A stretch of DNA of 22,500 nucleotides from JBJKSO01 sp046703825 (lineage in GTDB: Bacteria > Chloroflexota > Dormibacteria > Aeolococcales > Bog-877), in the NCBI GenBank assembly GCA_046703825.1, contig JBJKSO010000101.1:1-22500 (forward strand), in the 5' to 3' direction. The notes under the pieces are model-generated. The model made no database searches. It was not told the DNA's origin and saw nothing but the letters and a program-made list of their open reading frames with translations. Within the stretch, counting starts at the first letter, position 1, and every line of letters begins with the position of its first letter. The position numbers and the translations under genes are program-made. This document shows positions 1 to 8,050 of this stretch, one piece after another.

Positions 1-276
1 GCGCATGACCACGAAGAAGCCCACCACCCCCGCAACCACCGCCTCCGCGCAGGCGGCGATCCAGGTGTTGATCATGAAGCCGGAGAAGACGCTCAGCCCT
101 CCCCGGCCAGCCCGCCCCGCCCGCGGGGGGGGCGGCGGCCCCCCCGCCCCCCGCGGGGCCCGCGGCCTGGCCGGGGAGGGCTGAGCGTGTACTCCGGCTT
201 CATGATCAACACCTGGATCGCCGCCTCCGCGGTGGCGGTGGTTGCGGGCGTGGTGGGCTTCTTCGTGGTCATGCGC
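1..276. repeat. Near-perfect inverted repeat (palindrome) centred at about 138.5
   Basis: Bases 1-110 are the reverse complement of 167-276 with five mismatches (pairs 28/249, 44/233, 50/227, 86/191, 88/189). The GC-only middle (111-166) continues the same symmetry imperfectly, with 121-130 pairing 147-156. The right arm is the start of the permease gene. The left arm, read on the minus strand over 90-1, is a mirror copy of its first 30 codons, in which the GTG start is GTC. The repeat runs off the left edge, so its full length is unknown. A fold-back chimera or assembly artefact at a contig end is the simplest reading; a true inverted duplication is the alternative. Confidence 0.9.
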
Positions 277-1050
277 GGTTCCGCCTTCGTCGCCCACGCG
301 GTGCCCCACGGCGCATTCGGGGGAGCGGCGGCCGCCGTGCTGCTCGGGGTCAACACCCTGCTCGGTTTGGCCGTCTTCGCGGTTGGCGGCGCCCTCGGAA
401 TCGGGTGGTTGGGGCGACGGGGCCGGCACGACGTGGTCACTGCCTTGACGCTGGTGAGCCTGCTCGGTCTCGGGGCACTCTTCCTCAGCCTCAGTTCCAG
501 CTACGCCCCGGAGGTCTACTCGCTGCTGTTCGGCGAGGTCCTGGGGGTCGCGAGCGCCGACCTGCTCCCCATCGTGGGGCTGGCGGTGCTCTGCGTCGGG
601 GCCGTCCTGGTGCTCTACCGGCCGCTGCTGCTGACCTCGCTGGTACCGGACGTGGCCGCGGCCCGCGGAGTGGGTGCGGTTCGGATGGAGCTGGCCTTTC
701 TGCTGGTGGTGGCGGCGGCGACCACCCTCACCGTACCGGTGGTGGGCGCGTTCCTCATCTACAGCCTGCTGATCGCCCCCGCGGGAGCGGCCCGCTCGCT
801 GACCAGCAATCCCCTGCGGGCGCTGGTGCTTTCGGTGGTGATCGCGGTCCTGCTGGTCTGGATCGCGATCGTGGCTTCCTACCTGCTCAACTGGCCGATC
901 GGGTTCTTTGTGGGTACGCTCGGGGTCGTCTGCTTTGCCGTCAGCCGGGGTGTGGCCTGGCTGCTCGTCCGAGCCCGGCGACCAGGTCGGCAAGACGCCC
1001 GCCGCCCGCCCCGACTGGAGAGGCCGCAGGCCACCGGGCCGCTGGCGTAG
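187..1050 (+). CDS. Metal ABC transporter permease (ABC-3 family, ZnuB/MntB-like)
   Basis: Integral membrane permease of a zinc/manganese-type ABC importer. The 287-residue product is the usual family length and is almost entirely hydrophobic helices. The N-terminal block (residues about 5-55) has the family pattern of an FM start, a helix ending GVVGFFVVMRG, then a His-containing loop (AHAVPHGAFGG). The block around residues 180-200 (PVVGAFLIYSLLIAPAGAARSLT) matches the conserved ABC-3 region that contacts the ATPase. The C-terminal 25 residues are Arg/Pro-rich and probably cytosolic. The GTG start at 187 is backed by GGGAGGG about six bases upstream. A stop at 182-184 in another frame may be the end of an upstream ATPase gene, but that region lies inside the palindrome. 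ATPase and binding protein are not visible, so the metal cannot be assigned. Confidence 0.88.
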   Translation: MYSGFMINTWIAASAVAVVAGVVGFFVVMRGSAFVAHAVPHGAFGGAAAAVLLGVNTLLGLAVFAVGGALGIGWLGRRGRHDVVTALTLVSLLGLGALFLSLSSSYAPEVYSLLFGEVLGVASADLLPIVGLAVLCVGAVLVLYRPLLLTSLVPDVAAARGVGAVRMELAFLLVVAAATTLTVPVVGAFLIYSLLIAPAGAARSLTSNPLRALVLSVVIAVLLVWIAIVASYLLNWPIGFFVGTLGVVCFAVSRGVAWLLVRARRPGRQDARRPPRLERPQATGPLA

Positions 1051-1140
1051 CGGCGAGGCTTCGGTCCCCGCCTTGGCGGCGGGTTCCGCAATGCCCGGGA
1101 TCCAAGGCCGCAATCCCCAACGAAGTACGGCCCAAAGCCC

Positions 1141-1157
1141 CTACCCACGGGGGGTAT
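1141..1157. promoter_or_regulatory. CsoR-type operator in front of the SHOCT gene
   Basis: CTACCC-ACGGG-GGGTAT is a 6-5-6 interrupted palindrome with one mismatch from ATACCC-N5-GGGTAT, the same layout as the box at 1554-1570. It lies 58 bases before the ATG at 1216. The rest of 1051-1215 holds no gene I can support. Assignment rests on similarity to the second box and to copper-responsive CsoR operators as I remember them. Confidence 0.65.
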
Positions 1158-1215
1158 CGAGGGTGGAGCATCGGGTCGCGATCATGAAGTTGGCCCGACT
1201 TGGAGGTGGGCTCAG

Positions 1216-1506
1216 ATGATGGGGTATTGGTGGGGCGGGACGCCCTGGTGGGCATGGCTGCTCGGTTCTCTGGTGATGCTGGTGATCCTGGCGCTGGTGG
1301 TCGCGTCGATCTGGTATCTGCTGACGCGCTTTGCGGTGGGTTCGGACCGTCTTCGGGAGCCGGACGCCAAGAGCGTTCTCGACGCACGCCTGGCCAAAGG
1401 GGACATCGGCCCCGAGCAGTACCGGAGGGTTCTGGATCTGATCGCCGACCGTGGCGAGCGAAGCCCCGAGGAGCCAACCCCCGCCGGCGCTTCCGAGCGG
1501 CGGTGA
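1216..1506 (+). CDS. Small membrane protein with C-terminal SHOCT domain
   Basis: A 96-residue protein. Residues 1-12 are Trp/Gly-rich (MMGYWWGGTPWW), residues about 13-38 form one strong transmembrane helix, and residues about 49-76 match the SHOCT (short C-terminal) motif, an amphipathic helix pair of the form VLDARLAKGDIGPEQYRRVLDLI. The last 20 residues are charged and Pro-rich. GGAGGT at 1202-1207 sits eight bases before ATG 1216; ATG 1219 is also possible. SHOCT proteins often sit in membranes or carry oligomerisation tails, and no enzymatic role is known to me. The CsoR-like box upstream and the copper operon downstream suggest a role in copper stress, for example in the envelope, but that is inference from position. 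Confidence 0.8.
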   Translation: MMGYWWGGTPWWAWLLGSLVMLVILALVVASIWYLLTRFAVGSDRLREPDAKSVLDARLAKGDIGPEQYRRVLDLIADRGERSPEEPTPAGASERR

Positions 1507-1553
1507 GGGTCGTCGGGGCGGGCCGGCGCCGAGGCCCGGCGCGACCCGTGCCG

Positions 1554-1575
1554 ATACCCTACCGGGGTATATACT
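1554..1575 (+). promoter_or_regulatory. CsoR operator overlapping the -10 box of copZ-copA-csoR
   Basis: ATACCC-TACCG-GGGTAT (1554-1570) is an exact 6-5-6 inverted repeat, very close to the GC-rich operator described for CsoR repressors of copZA operons. TATACT (1570-1575) overlaps its right end and makes a good -10 hexamer; no clear -35 is seen (GTGCCG at 1548-1553 is weak). A repressor bound here would block the promoter. CsoR itself is encoded as the third gene of the unit, so the loop is autoregulatory: apo-CsoR represses and Cu(I) releases. Confidence 0.85.
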
Positions 1576-1596
1576 GCGGTCAGGAGGTAGCAAGCT

Positions 1597-1800
1597 GTGC
1601 CAGAGACCATCACCTACAGCGTTTCGGGAATGACCTGCGACCACTGCAAGCGGGCAGTGACCGAAGAGGTCTCGTCGGTAACCGGGGTCAGCTCCGTCGA
1701 GGTCGACCTGGATAGCAAGCTGGTCACCGTGACCGGCGACCGCCTGGAGGACGGGGCTCTGCGCGCCGCGATTGTGGAGGCGGGCTACTCCGCGGCCTGA
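1597..1800 (+). CDS. copZ: Copper chaperone CopZ (HMA domain)
   Basis: A 67-residue stand-alone heavy-metal-associated domain with beta-alpha-beta-beta-alpha-beta layout. The Cu(I)-binding motif is MTCDHC with Cys14 and Cys17. Proteins of this size and motif carry Cu(I) in the cytosol to CopA-type ATPases. The start is GTG 1597, set by AGGAGGT at 1582-1588 with eight bases of spacing. The stop TGA overlaps the next gene's ATG (TGATG at 1798-1802), so copZ and copA should be translationally coupled. Expression is expected to be copper-inducible from the operator at 1554-1570. Length and sequence are ordinary for the family. Confidence 0.93.
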   Translation: MPETITYSVSGMTCDHCKRAVTEEVSSVTGVSSVEVDLDSKLVTVTGDRLEDGALRAAIVEAGYSAA

Positions 1801-3986
1801 TGGCGGTTTCCCCCAGAACCCGGGCGGGCACGCCTGACCGGGCGGAGCTGGCCATCGGGGGGATGACGTGCGCCTCGTGCGCAACCCACCTGGAGAAGCG
1901 GCTGAACCGCCTGCCCGGCGTCGAGGCGCGGGTGAGCATCGCCTCCGAGAAAGCGAGGGTGGACTTCGATTCCGCGCGGGTCACGCTGCCGGAGCTGATC
2001 GAGGCGGTGGAGATGGCGGGCTACCGCGCGGCCGTCGCCGACGCCCCGATCCCTCCGGATCTTGCCCGCACCTACCGGCTGCGGCTCGCTCTGGCGCTGC
2101 TGCTGAGCATCCCTCTGGCGATCTTCGCCTGGTGGCCGGGGTTGCGCCCGCCGGGATGGGAGTGGATCTCGCTGGCGCTGGCGACTCCGGCGGTCTTCTA
2201 CGCTGGCTGGCCGTTCCACCTGGCGGCCGTCCAGAACGCCCGCCATGGGTTGGCCACCATGGACACGCTCATCTCAGTGGGCACGCTCTCGGCTTTCGGG
2301 TGGTCCGCGGTGGTCCTGCTGGCGGGGATCTCCGCCCACGTCTACTTCGACACCGCGGCCGCGATCACGGCCCTGATCCTGCTGGGCCGCTATCTGGAGG
2401 CTTCTACCAAGCGCCGCTCGGGCGAGGCGATTCGCGCCCTGCTGCAGTTGGGCGCCAAGGAAGCGCACCTGCTCCGTGACGGGGAAGAGATGCTGGTTGC
2501 CGCGGCCGCGCTCCGCGTCGGTGACCGCTTCGTCGTGCGCCCCGGCGAACAGGTCCCCACTGACGGGGTGGTGGTCAGTGGCGCCTCGGCGATCGACCAG
2601 TCGATGCTGACCGGCGAACCGGTTCCGGTCGAGGTCAGCCCCGGCGCCGGGGTGACGGGCGCGACCCTAAACACCTCCGGGCGGATCGTCGTCGAGGCGA
2701 CCCGGGTCGGGGCCGACACGGCATTGGCCCGGATCACGCAGCTGGTCAACGACGCCCAGGCGGGAAAGGCGCCGGTGCAGCGCTTGGCCGACCGCGTATC
2801 GGCGGTCTTCGTGCCGGTGGTGATTGCCGTGTCGGTGCTCACCCTGGTCGCGTGGCTGGCCAGCGGGGCCGGCCTGGCGAGCGCTTTCACCGATGCGGTC
2901 GCCGTGATCGTGATCGCCTGCCCGTGCGCGTTGGGCCTGGCCACCCCCACCGCGATCATGGTGGGCACCGGCCGGGGAGCTCAGCTTGGGATCCTGATCA
3001 AGGGGCCGGAGATTCTGGAGCAGACCCGTCAGGTGAGCTCGGTGGTGCTGGACAAGACTGGCACCCTCACCGAGGGCAGGATGACCGTGTCCTCCTTGAT
3101 CCCGGTGAGCGGCGTCTCAAAGATGGAGTTACTGCGCCTGGCCGCGGCCGCGGAAGAGCCCGGGGAACACCCCATCGCCCAAGCCATTGCCCGCTGCGGG
3201 CGGGAACGGGTGGGCGCTCCGTCTGTGGCCGAAAACTTCATCGCCCGCTCAGGCTTCGGCGTGGAGGCGACGGTGGAGGGCCGCTCGGTTGTCGTCGGCC
3301 GCCCGTCACTGCTCGCCGACCGGGGTGTGACCTTGCCGCTCGACCTGCGGGCTCAGGTGGAGCGGTTGGAGTCGGCGGGCACCACCGTGGTCGCTGTCGC
3401 CGCCGAGCACGAGGCACTGGGGCTGGTCGCGCTCACCGACCGCATCAAGCCGAGTAGCCGGAGAGCAGTCGCCAGCTTGCGGGCGCTGGGACTCGCGCCG
3501 GTCCTGCTCACCGGTGACAACGCGCGGGTGGCCAGAGCGGTCGCGTCGGCGGTCGGCATCGACGAGGTGATCGCCGGGGTGCTGCCCGAGCAGAAGGCAG
3601 CCGAGGTGGCCCGGCTTCAGCGGGCCGGTGAGGTGGTCGCGATGGTCGGTGACGGCGTCAACGACGCCCCAGCGCTGGCTCAGGCCGACCTCGGCATCGC
3701 CGTCGGCACCGGAACCGATGCTGCCATCGGGGCGTCAGACCTGACCCTGGTCTCGGGCGACCTTTGCTCGGTGGCCGATGCCATCAGGCTCTCGCGGCGC
3801 ACGCTGCGAACCATCAAGGGCAATCTGGTCTGGGCGTTCGCGTACAACGTGGCCGCGATCCCGCTCGCGGTGGCGGGGGTGATCAACCCGATCTTCGCCG
3901 CGGGCGCCATGGCTTTCTCGAGCCTCTTCGTGGTCACCAACTCGCTTCGACTGCGGCGCTTTTCGTCCCAGGAGGTGCAGCCATGA
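1800..3986 (+). CDS. copA: Cu(I)-exporting P1B-type ATPase CopA
   Basis: Inner-membrane ATPase that pumps Cu(I) out of the cytosol. In 728 residues it has one N-terminal HMA domain (MTCASC, Cys24 and Cys27), the actuator loop with TGEP (271-274), the intramembrane metal site CPC (374-376), the phosphorylated Asp418 in DKTGT, the HP motif of P1B pumps (457-458), the TGDN nucleotide-binding motif and the hinge GDGVND (617-622). The last helices carry YN and MxxSS residues typical of the P1B-1 copper-type group, which argues for Cu(I) rather than Zn/Cd. The ATG at 1800 overlaps the copZ stop; the 3' end overlaps csoR by ATGA. No motif is missing. Confidence 0.96.
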   Translation: MAVSPRTRAGTPDRAELAIGGMTCASCATHLEKRLNRLPGVEARVSIASEKARVDFDSARVTLPELIEAVEMAGYRAAVADAPIPPDLARTYRLRLALALLLSIPLAIFAWWPGLRPPGWEWISLALATPAVFYAGWPFHLAAVQNARHGLATMDTLISVGTLSAFGWSAVVLLAGISAHVYFDTAAAITALILLGRYLEASTKRRSGEAIRALLQLGAKEAHLLRDGEEMLVAAAALRVGDRFVVRPGEQVPTDGVVVSGASAIDQSMLTGEPVPVEVSPGAGVTGATLNTSGRIVVEATRVGADTALARITQLVNDAQAGKAPVQRLADRVSAVFVPVVIAVSVLTLVAWLASGAGLASAFTDAVAVIVIACPCALGLATPTAIMVGTGRGAQLGILIKGPEILEQTRQVSSVVLDKTGTLTEGRMTVSSLIPVSGVSKMELLRLAAAAEEPGEHPIAQAIARCGRERVGAPSVAENFIARSGFGVEATVEGRSVVVGRPSLLADRGVTLPLDLRAQVERLESAGTTVVAVAAEHEALGLVALTDRIKPSSRRAVASLRALGLAPVLLTGDNARVARAVASAVGIDEVIAGVLPEQKAAEVARLQRAGEVVAMVGDGVNDAPALAQADLGIAVGTGTDAAIGASDLTLVSGDLCSVADAIRLSRRTLRTIKGNLVWAFAYNVAAIPLAVAGVINPIFAAGAMAFSSLFVVTNSLRLRRFSSQEVQP

Positions 3987-4324
3987 GCTCAAATCACGCT
4001 GGTGGGGCGGGCGATCATCAAGACTCGGGTGCGTACGGCTACATCGCGAGCGGCGACAAGGACGCTCTGCTCAAGCGGATGCGGCGCATCCAGGGCCAGG
4101 CACGCGGCATCGAGAAGATGATCTCGGAGGACCGCTACTGCATCGACATCCTCACCCAGATCGCGGCGATCGACACCGCGCTCGAAGCGGTTGCCTTCAA
4201 GATCCTCGATGACCACGTGAGCCACTGCGTGAAGCACGCGCTCACCAGCGGCGACGCCGAGGTCGCCGCTGATAAGACCACGGAGCTGCTGGCGGCCGTC
4301 CACCGCTTCGCTCGGACGCGCTGA
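3983..4324 (+). CDS. csoR: Copper-sensing transcriptional repressor CsoR
   Basis: All-helical DNA-binding repressor of the CsoR/RcnR family, 113 residues. The Cu(I) ligand set of copper-sensing members is present as Cys53, then His78 and Cys82 (RYC ... DDHVSHC), with the same 25 and 4 residue spacings I recall for the M. tuberculosis protein. The basic helix (LLKRMRRIQGQARGI, residues 29-43) is the expected DNA-contacting part. The first 25 residues are a His/Gly-rich extension. ATG 3983 is chosen because AGGAGG at 3970-3975 sits seven bases upstream and the ATGA overlap couples it to copA. It should bind the two palindromes at 1141-1157 and 1554-1570. Metal specificity is inferred from the ligand set. 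Confidence 0.94.
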   Translation: MSSNHAGGAGDHQDSGAYGYIASGDKDALLKRMRRIQGQARGIEKMISEDRYCIDILTQIAAIDTALEAVAFKILDDHVSHCVKHALTSGDAEVAADKTTELLAAVHRFARTR

Positions 4325-4334
4325 ACGCTGACGC

Positions 4335-4348
4335 CCCTGCGCGCAGGG
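4335..4348. terminator. Weak candidate terminator hairpin between convergent csoR and DUF885 genes
   Basis: CCCTGC-GCGCAGGG is a perfect 14-base palindrome 11 bases after the csoR stop, in the 74-base gap between convergent genes. It has no T-run on either side, so intrinsic termination is doubtful. Confidence 0.3.
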
Positions 4349-4398
4349 CGGCAGGGCCACGTCCAGTCTGTAGATGGCGCCCGGTTAAAGCTTCCCCA

Positions 4399-6123
4399 CT
4401 AGCTGGGACGGGAGGTGGCGGTCCAGGCTTCGATCACCTGATCGAGCACCCCCAGTGGCACCGCTCCCTGGCTCAGCACCGCGCCGTGAAAGCCGCGAAG
4501 ATCAAAGGCTTCTCCCAGTCGGCGCTGCGCTTCTGCGCGCAGCTGCCGGATCACCCGCCGCCCCAGCATGTAGGCGAGCGCCTGTCCGGGCCACGCGATG
4601 TAGCGGTCCACCTCGTTGCTGACGTTGGATCGGGTGGTGGCGGTGTTCGCCCACATGAAGTCCACCGCCTGCTCTCGCGACCAGCCCAGATGGTGCATTC
4701 CGGTGTCCACCACGAGCCTGCAGGCACGCAGGGCGTCGAAGGAGAGCATGCCCAGGCGCTGGAGGTCGGAGGTGTAGAGGCCCATCTCGTCGGCCAGCCG
4801 CTCGCTGTACAGTCCCCAGCCCTCGACGTAGCCGCAGACCTCGGCGTCCAGGTAACGCCGGTAGCGCGGCAGGTGGGTGAGTCGCTGGGCGGAGGCGATC
4901 TGCAGGTGATGCCCGGGACTGCTCTCGTGAAATGCCAGCGCCTCGTACTCGAACACGAAGCGACTCCGGGGATCGACGGTGAGCACGCAGTGCGCTCCTG
5001 GCCGACTGCCGTCCTCCGAAGGTCCGCGGTAGTAGGCCATCGCCGCGGTGTGCGCCTCCACCGGGTCGATCTGCTCAACCACGCAGTCGGCGATTTCAAG
5101 TTCGGGAAAGTAGCTGTCACGGGCCCGCTCCGCCCGCCCCAGCGCCTCCGAGACGATCCCCACGATCTGCGCTTCGCTCCGGCAGCGCAGCGCTGGATCG
5201 GCCCGGAGGCGATCGCGAAGCGCCGGAAAGCCGATCCGCCCGAAGACGCGCGTGCCAATCTGCTCCCACTCCCGCCCCAGCTCCTCGAGCGCCTCGAGTC
5301 CGATCTCGTGGATCTCGGTGGGAGTGAGCTGCGTCCCGGTGCAGCGCCGTATGGAGCGCTGGTAGAGCAGGTCGCCTCCGGGCAGGAACCGTAGCCCCAC
5401 CCGATCGTCCGGCCGGGCCCGGGGCAAGAGCTGCTGCAGGCCTGCGCTCAGCCGGGCCATGGCGGGCCGGACCTCCTGCTCCAGCAGCAGGAGCGCGCGC
5501 TCCCGGTCCTGGGATCGCGCCGCCGGCGACCGCTGCAGCGGCGCCGCCAGCGCATCCTCGTCGAGTTGACGCTCTCGGTGGCGCTCGAGCTGGCCCACCG
5601 CCTGCCTTATCCCGTTGGCGGTGGAGGGCAGGCCAGCGGCCGATGACTCCTGATAGCGTCGCAGCAGCGCGTCGAAGTAGCTGGCCAGCCCGCTCAGCCG
5701 CTCAAGGTAACCGCGGACGGCGCCGGCGTCGTTTAGCGGTGCGGCCGGCACCGCCTGAAAGACCATCGCCTGCGGCGATGCGTAGCCAGCCCCTGAGGCG
5801 TTGGCGGACCAGAGCCCGTCCTCCAAGCCGGTGCGCAGCTCCCAGGCCAGTTCGCGCAGCACCGCAGCGTCGATGCGCTCGTCCGCCGCCAGCTCTGCTG
5901 CCGCGATCGACTCTACTTGCGCCTCCACCGCCGCTGCCCGGGCCGCGTGGGCCAAGGTGCCGTCGCGGCTGGGGTCGGGAAGGCGGGAGTCGTAGCCGGA
6001 GACCCCGAGCATGGTGGCGCTCAGTGGATCGGCCGAGTGCAGGCAGTCGAAGAACTCGTCGTCAAGACGCCGCAGCCCAGCCGAGGCTCTGGTGGCATCG
6101 GAGTCACGCGCAGCCGCCGTCAA
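4399..6123 (-). CDS. DUF885 family protein (metallopeptidase-like)
   Basis: A 574-residue protein of the DUF885 family, about the normal length. The hallmark motif HESSPGHHLQ begins at residue 399 and is followed by EGWGLYSERLADE from about residue 434. Together these resemble a gluzincin-type HExxH/E zinc site, so a peptidase or amide hydrolase role is likely, though I know of no defined substrate. I see no signal peptide at the chosen start. The start is TTG at 6123: it overlaps the stop of the upstream dehydrogenase (TTGA), lies eight bases after AAGGTG, and removes a low-complexity Arg/Pro N-terminal extension that is only a shadow of the dehydrogenase gene. Last gene of the minus-strand run 8968-4399. 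Confidence 0.87.
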   Translation of the reverse strand: MTAAARDSDATRASAGLRRLDDEFFDCLHSADPLSATMLGVSGYDSRLPDPSRDGTLAHAARAAAVEAQVESIAAAELAADERIDAAVLRELAWELRTGLEDGLWSANASGAGYASPQAMVFQAVPAAPLNDAGAVRGYLERLSGLASYFDALLRRYQESSAAGLPSTANGIRQAVGQLERHRERQLDEDALAAPLQRSPAARSQDRERALLLLEQEVRPAMARLSAGLQQLLPRARPDDRVGLRFLPGGDLLYQRSIRRCTGTQLTPTEIHEIGLEALEELGREWEQIGTRVFGRIGFPALRDRLRADPALRCRSEAQIVGIVSEALGRAERARDSYFPELEIADCVVEQIDPVEAHTAAMAYYRGPSEDGSRPGAHCVLTVDPRSRFVFEYEALAFHESSPGHHLQIASAQRLTHLPRYRRYLDAEVCGYVEGWGLYSERLADEMGLYTSDLQRLGMLSFDALRACRLVVDTGMHHLGWSREQAVDFMWANTATTRSNVSNEVDRYIAWPGQALAYMLGRRVIRQLRAEAQRRLGEAFDLRGFHGAVLSQGAVPLGVLDQVIEAWTATSRPS

Positions 6124-7163
6124 ACCAGCATCACCTTGATGGCCCGGCGCTCCGACATGGCCTGGAACCCGGCCGCCACCTCCGCTAGCGGCAGGGTCAT
6201 GTCGAAGACCGCGCTGGCGTCGTAGGTCCCGGCTAGCACCCGCGCCATCAGATCGGGCAGGTAGTGGCGGGCGGGCGCTATCCCCAGGTGGATACGCAGG
6301 TGGTGCCGGAAGGGCGGGAACAGTCCGAGGTTCGGGGTCAGGTGAGGCACCCCAACTGCCCCGACGGTGCCACCGTCGCGTAGGACGCCGATTGCGGTGT
6401 CCCACGCCTCGGGCGTCCCCACCGCCTCCACCACGTGGCGGACACCCAGGCCGGCCGTCATGTCGCGCACGGCGGTCACCGCCGCCTCGCCGCGCTCGGC
6501 GACCACGTCGGTGGCGCCGAAGGCCTGGCCCACGCGCTGCCGAGCTGGATTACGACTGAGCAGGATCACGCGCTCAGCCCCCAAGACGGTGCGCGCTCCC
6601 AGCACGGCGCAGAGGCCGACCGCGCCGTCTCCGACCACCGCGACCGTCGATCCCGGGCGGACGTCCGCCAGCACCGCACCATGCAGCCCGGTGGCGGAGA
6701 CGTCGGTCAACGCCAACAGTGCCGGCAGCCGCTCCTCGCCGACCCCCTCCAGCCCACCGGGGACCGCCACCAGCGTCCCGTCCGCCTGCGGAACCCGCAC
6801 CGCCTCTCCCTGGCCGCCGTCGGTCCCGGGAGCACCGAAGGTGCCGCCGTTCACGCACGATGTCTGCAGGCCGTCGCGGCAGGCGGGGCAGGTATTGTCG
6901 CTCCACTGAAACGGGGCTACCACCAGGTCTCCCTTGCTCACGGTGCGGACCTCGGGTCCGATCTGCTCGACCACACCGAGAAACTCGTGCCCAATCCGAG
7001 CAGGAATGGCACGCTGGATCACACCTCGATACGACCAAAGGTCGGAACCGCAGATGCAAGAACGCAGCACGCGCACGATCGCATCAGTGGGTTCGCAGAT
7101 GCTCGGGTCCGGGACCTCCTCGACTGAAACCTTTCCCGCTCCACGGTAGATGGCTGCGCGCAC
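6120..7163 (-). CDS. Zinc-dependent alcohol dehydrogenase family protein
   Basis: Medium-chain dehydrogenase/reductase of 347 residues: an N-terminal GroES-like zinc domain and a Rossmann NAD(P) domain with VGDGAVGL near residue 180. Catalytic zinc residues are present (Cys38 in CICGSD, His59-Glu60 in GHEF). The structural zinc loop is short, with three cysteines in CPACRDGLQTSC rather than the usual four, a form I have seen in one MDR subgroup. The GTG start at 7163 follows AAAGGAGG by about six bases; longer upstream reading is rejected. It should oxidise an alcohol or reduce an aldehyde/ketone, substrate unknown. Its stop overlaps the next gene by four bases. A 122-base GC-rich gap separates it from the SDR. 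Confidence 0.9.
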   Translation of the reverse strand: MRAAIYRGAGKVSVEEVPDPSICEPTDAIVRVLRSCICGSDLWSYRGVIQRAIPARIGHEFLGVVEQIGPEVRTVSKGDLVVAPFQWSDNTCPACRDGLQTSCVNGGTFGAPGTDGGQGEAVRVPQADGTLVAVPGGLEGVGEERLPALLALTDVSATGLHGAVLADVRPGSTVAVVGDGAVGLCAVLGARTVLGAERVILLSRNPARQRVGQAFGATDVVAERGEAAVTAVRDMTAGLGVRHVVEAVGTPEAWDTAIGVLRDGGTVGAVGVPHLTPNLGLFPPFRHHLRIHLGIAPARHYLPDLMARVLAGTYDASAVFDMTLPLAEVAAGFQAMSERRAIKVMLV

Positions 7164-7285
7164 CTGAGCCTCCTTTTCTCCACCGGAGTTAGTAGCGGCG
7201 GGTGCCACCGCCGGCGGGCATCCGGTGGGCCCGCCGCGGCCCAAGGCAGTCGCGAATCAGCGGGTCCTGGCGGGCCGGACCCAGA

Positions 7286-8014
7286 TCACGCGCCCACCCC
7301 GCCGTCGACCGAGAGCACCGCTCCGTGCACGTAGTCGCCGTCGGGTGACGCCAGGAATGTGACCATCGCGGCGATGTCATCCGGCTGACCAATCCGCTGC
7401 GCCGGGACGCCCTGGCGCCAGCGCTCCAGCGCATCGGGTCTGGATGTGATCCAGTCCGCCATCGGTGTGTCGATCAGCCCGGGGCACACGCAGTTGATGC
7501 GCACGCCGTCGCGACCGTGATCCAGCGCCAGCGAGCGGGTGAGCATGACCAGTCCCGCTTTGGACGCGCAGTAGGCGGCGCGCTGGTGGCCGCCGCGCAG
7601 ACCAGCGGTGGAGGCGATGTTGACGATGCAGCCGGATCCGCGCTCGATCATCGCGGGCAACAGCTCCCGGCAGGTCAAAAAGGGCCCCTTCAGGTTGACG
7701 TCGATGGTTCGATCCCAGTCGGCCTCGCTGAGCTCGGGGATGCGGTGCTCGAAGAAGACGCCGGCCGCGTTGACCAGCAACCAGGGCTGCCCCAAGTCGG
7801 CCACAACCCTCTCGCGGAGCCCCCGCACCTGGTCCGGGCTGGAGACGTCGCAGGTGAACCCGCGGCCGCCGCCGACGTCCGGGGAGATGCTCAGGTCGGC
7901 GGCCGCCACCGAAAATCCCACTGCTTGCAGGCGCCTGACGATGGCCGCGCCGATCCCGCCCGCGGCCCCGGTCACCAGCGCCACCCGGCCGGATCCCCAC
8001 TGCCCCTCGGTCAT
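7286..8014 (-). CDS. Short-chain dehydrogenase/reductase (classical SDR)
   Basis: A 242-residue classical SDR with all family motifs: cofactor loop TGAAGGIG (15-22), Asp40 at the end of the second strand (favours NAD(H)), NAAG (82-85), catalytic Ser135, Tyr148 and Lys152 (YxxxK), and a C-terminal SVDGG. It resembles 3-oxoacyl-reductase/glucose-dehydrogenase-type enzymes, but these motifs do not fix the substrate. ATG 8014 gives the standard N-terminus; the ribosome site is weak. It follows the asparaginase-like gene by 36 bases, so co-transcription is likely, and it precedes the zinc dehydrogenase. Confidence 0.93.
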   Translation of the reverse strand: MTEGQWGSGRVALVTGAAGGIGAAIVRRLQAVGFSVAAADLSISPDVGGGRGFTCDVSSPDQVRGLRERVVADLGQPWLLVNAAGVFFEHRIPELSEADWDRTIDVNLKGPFLTCRELLPAMIERGSGCIVNIASTAGLRGGHQRAAYCASKAGLVMLTRSLALDHGRDGVRINCVCPGLIDTPMADWITSRPDALERWRQGVPAQRIGQPDDIAAMVTFLASPDGDYVHGAVLSVDGGVGA

Positions 8015-8050
8015 CGATCTCGAGCCTAGCAGGGCTCGGGCCGCTCCGCC

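Noticed and set aside
121..156. GC-rich hairpin at the palindrome centre as a terminator
   Set aside because: It is the centre of the larger inverted repeat and may be artefactual; there is no T-run.
405..1187. 260-codon plus-strand frame inside the permease gene
   Set aside because: Arg/Gly/Ala-rich out-of-frame shadow of the hydrophobic permease.
4349..4398. Possible tRNA or small RNA between csoR and the DUF885 gene
   Set aside because: No cloverleaf stems or CCA-type end could be drawn; the stretch is short and without T-loop sequence.
6124..6405. N-terminal extension of the DUF885 protein to 668 residues
   Set aside because: Overlaps the dehydrogenase gene and is compositionally a shadow; TTG 6123 with AAGGTG upstream is better.
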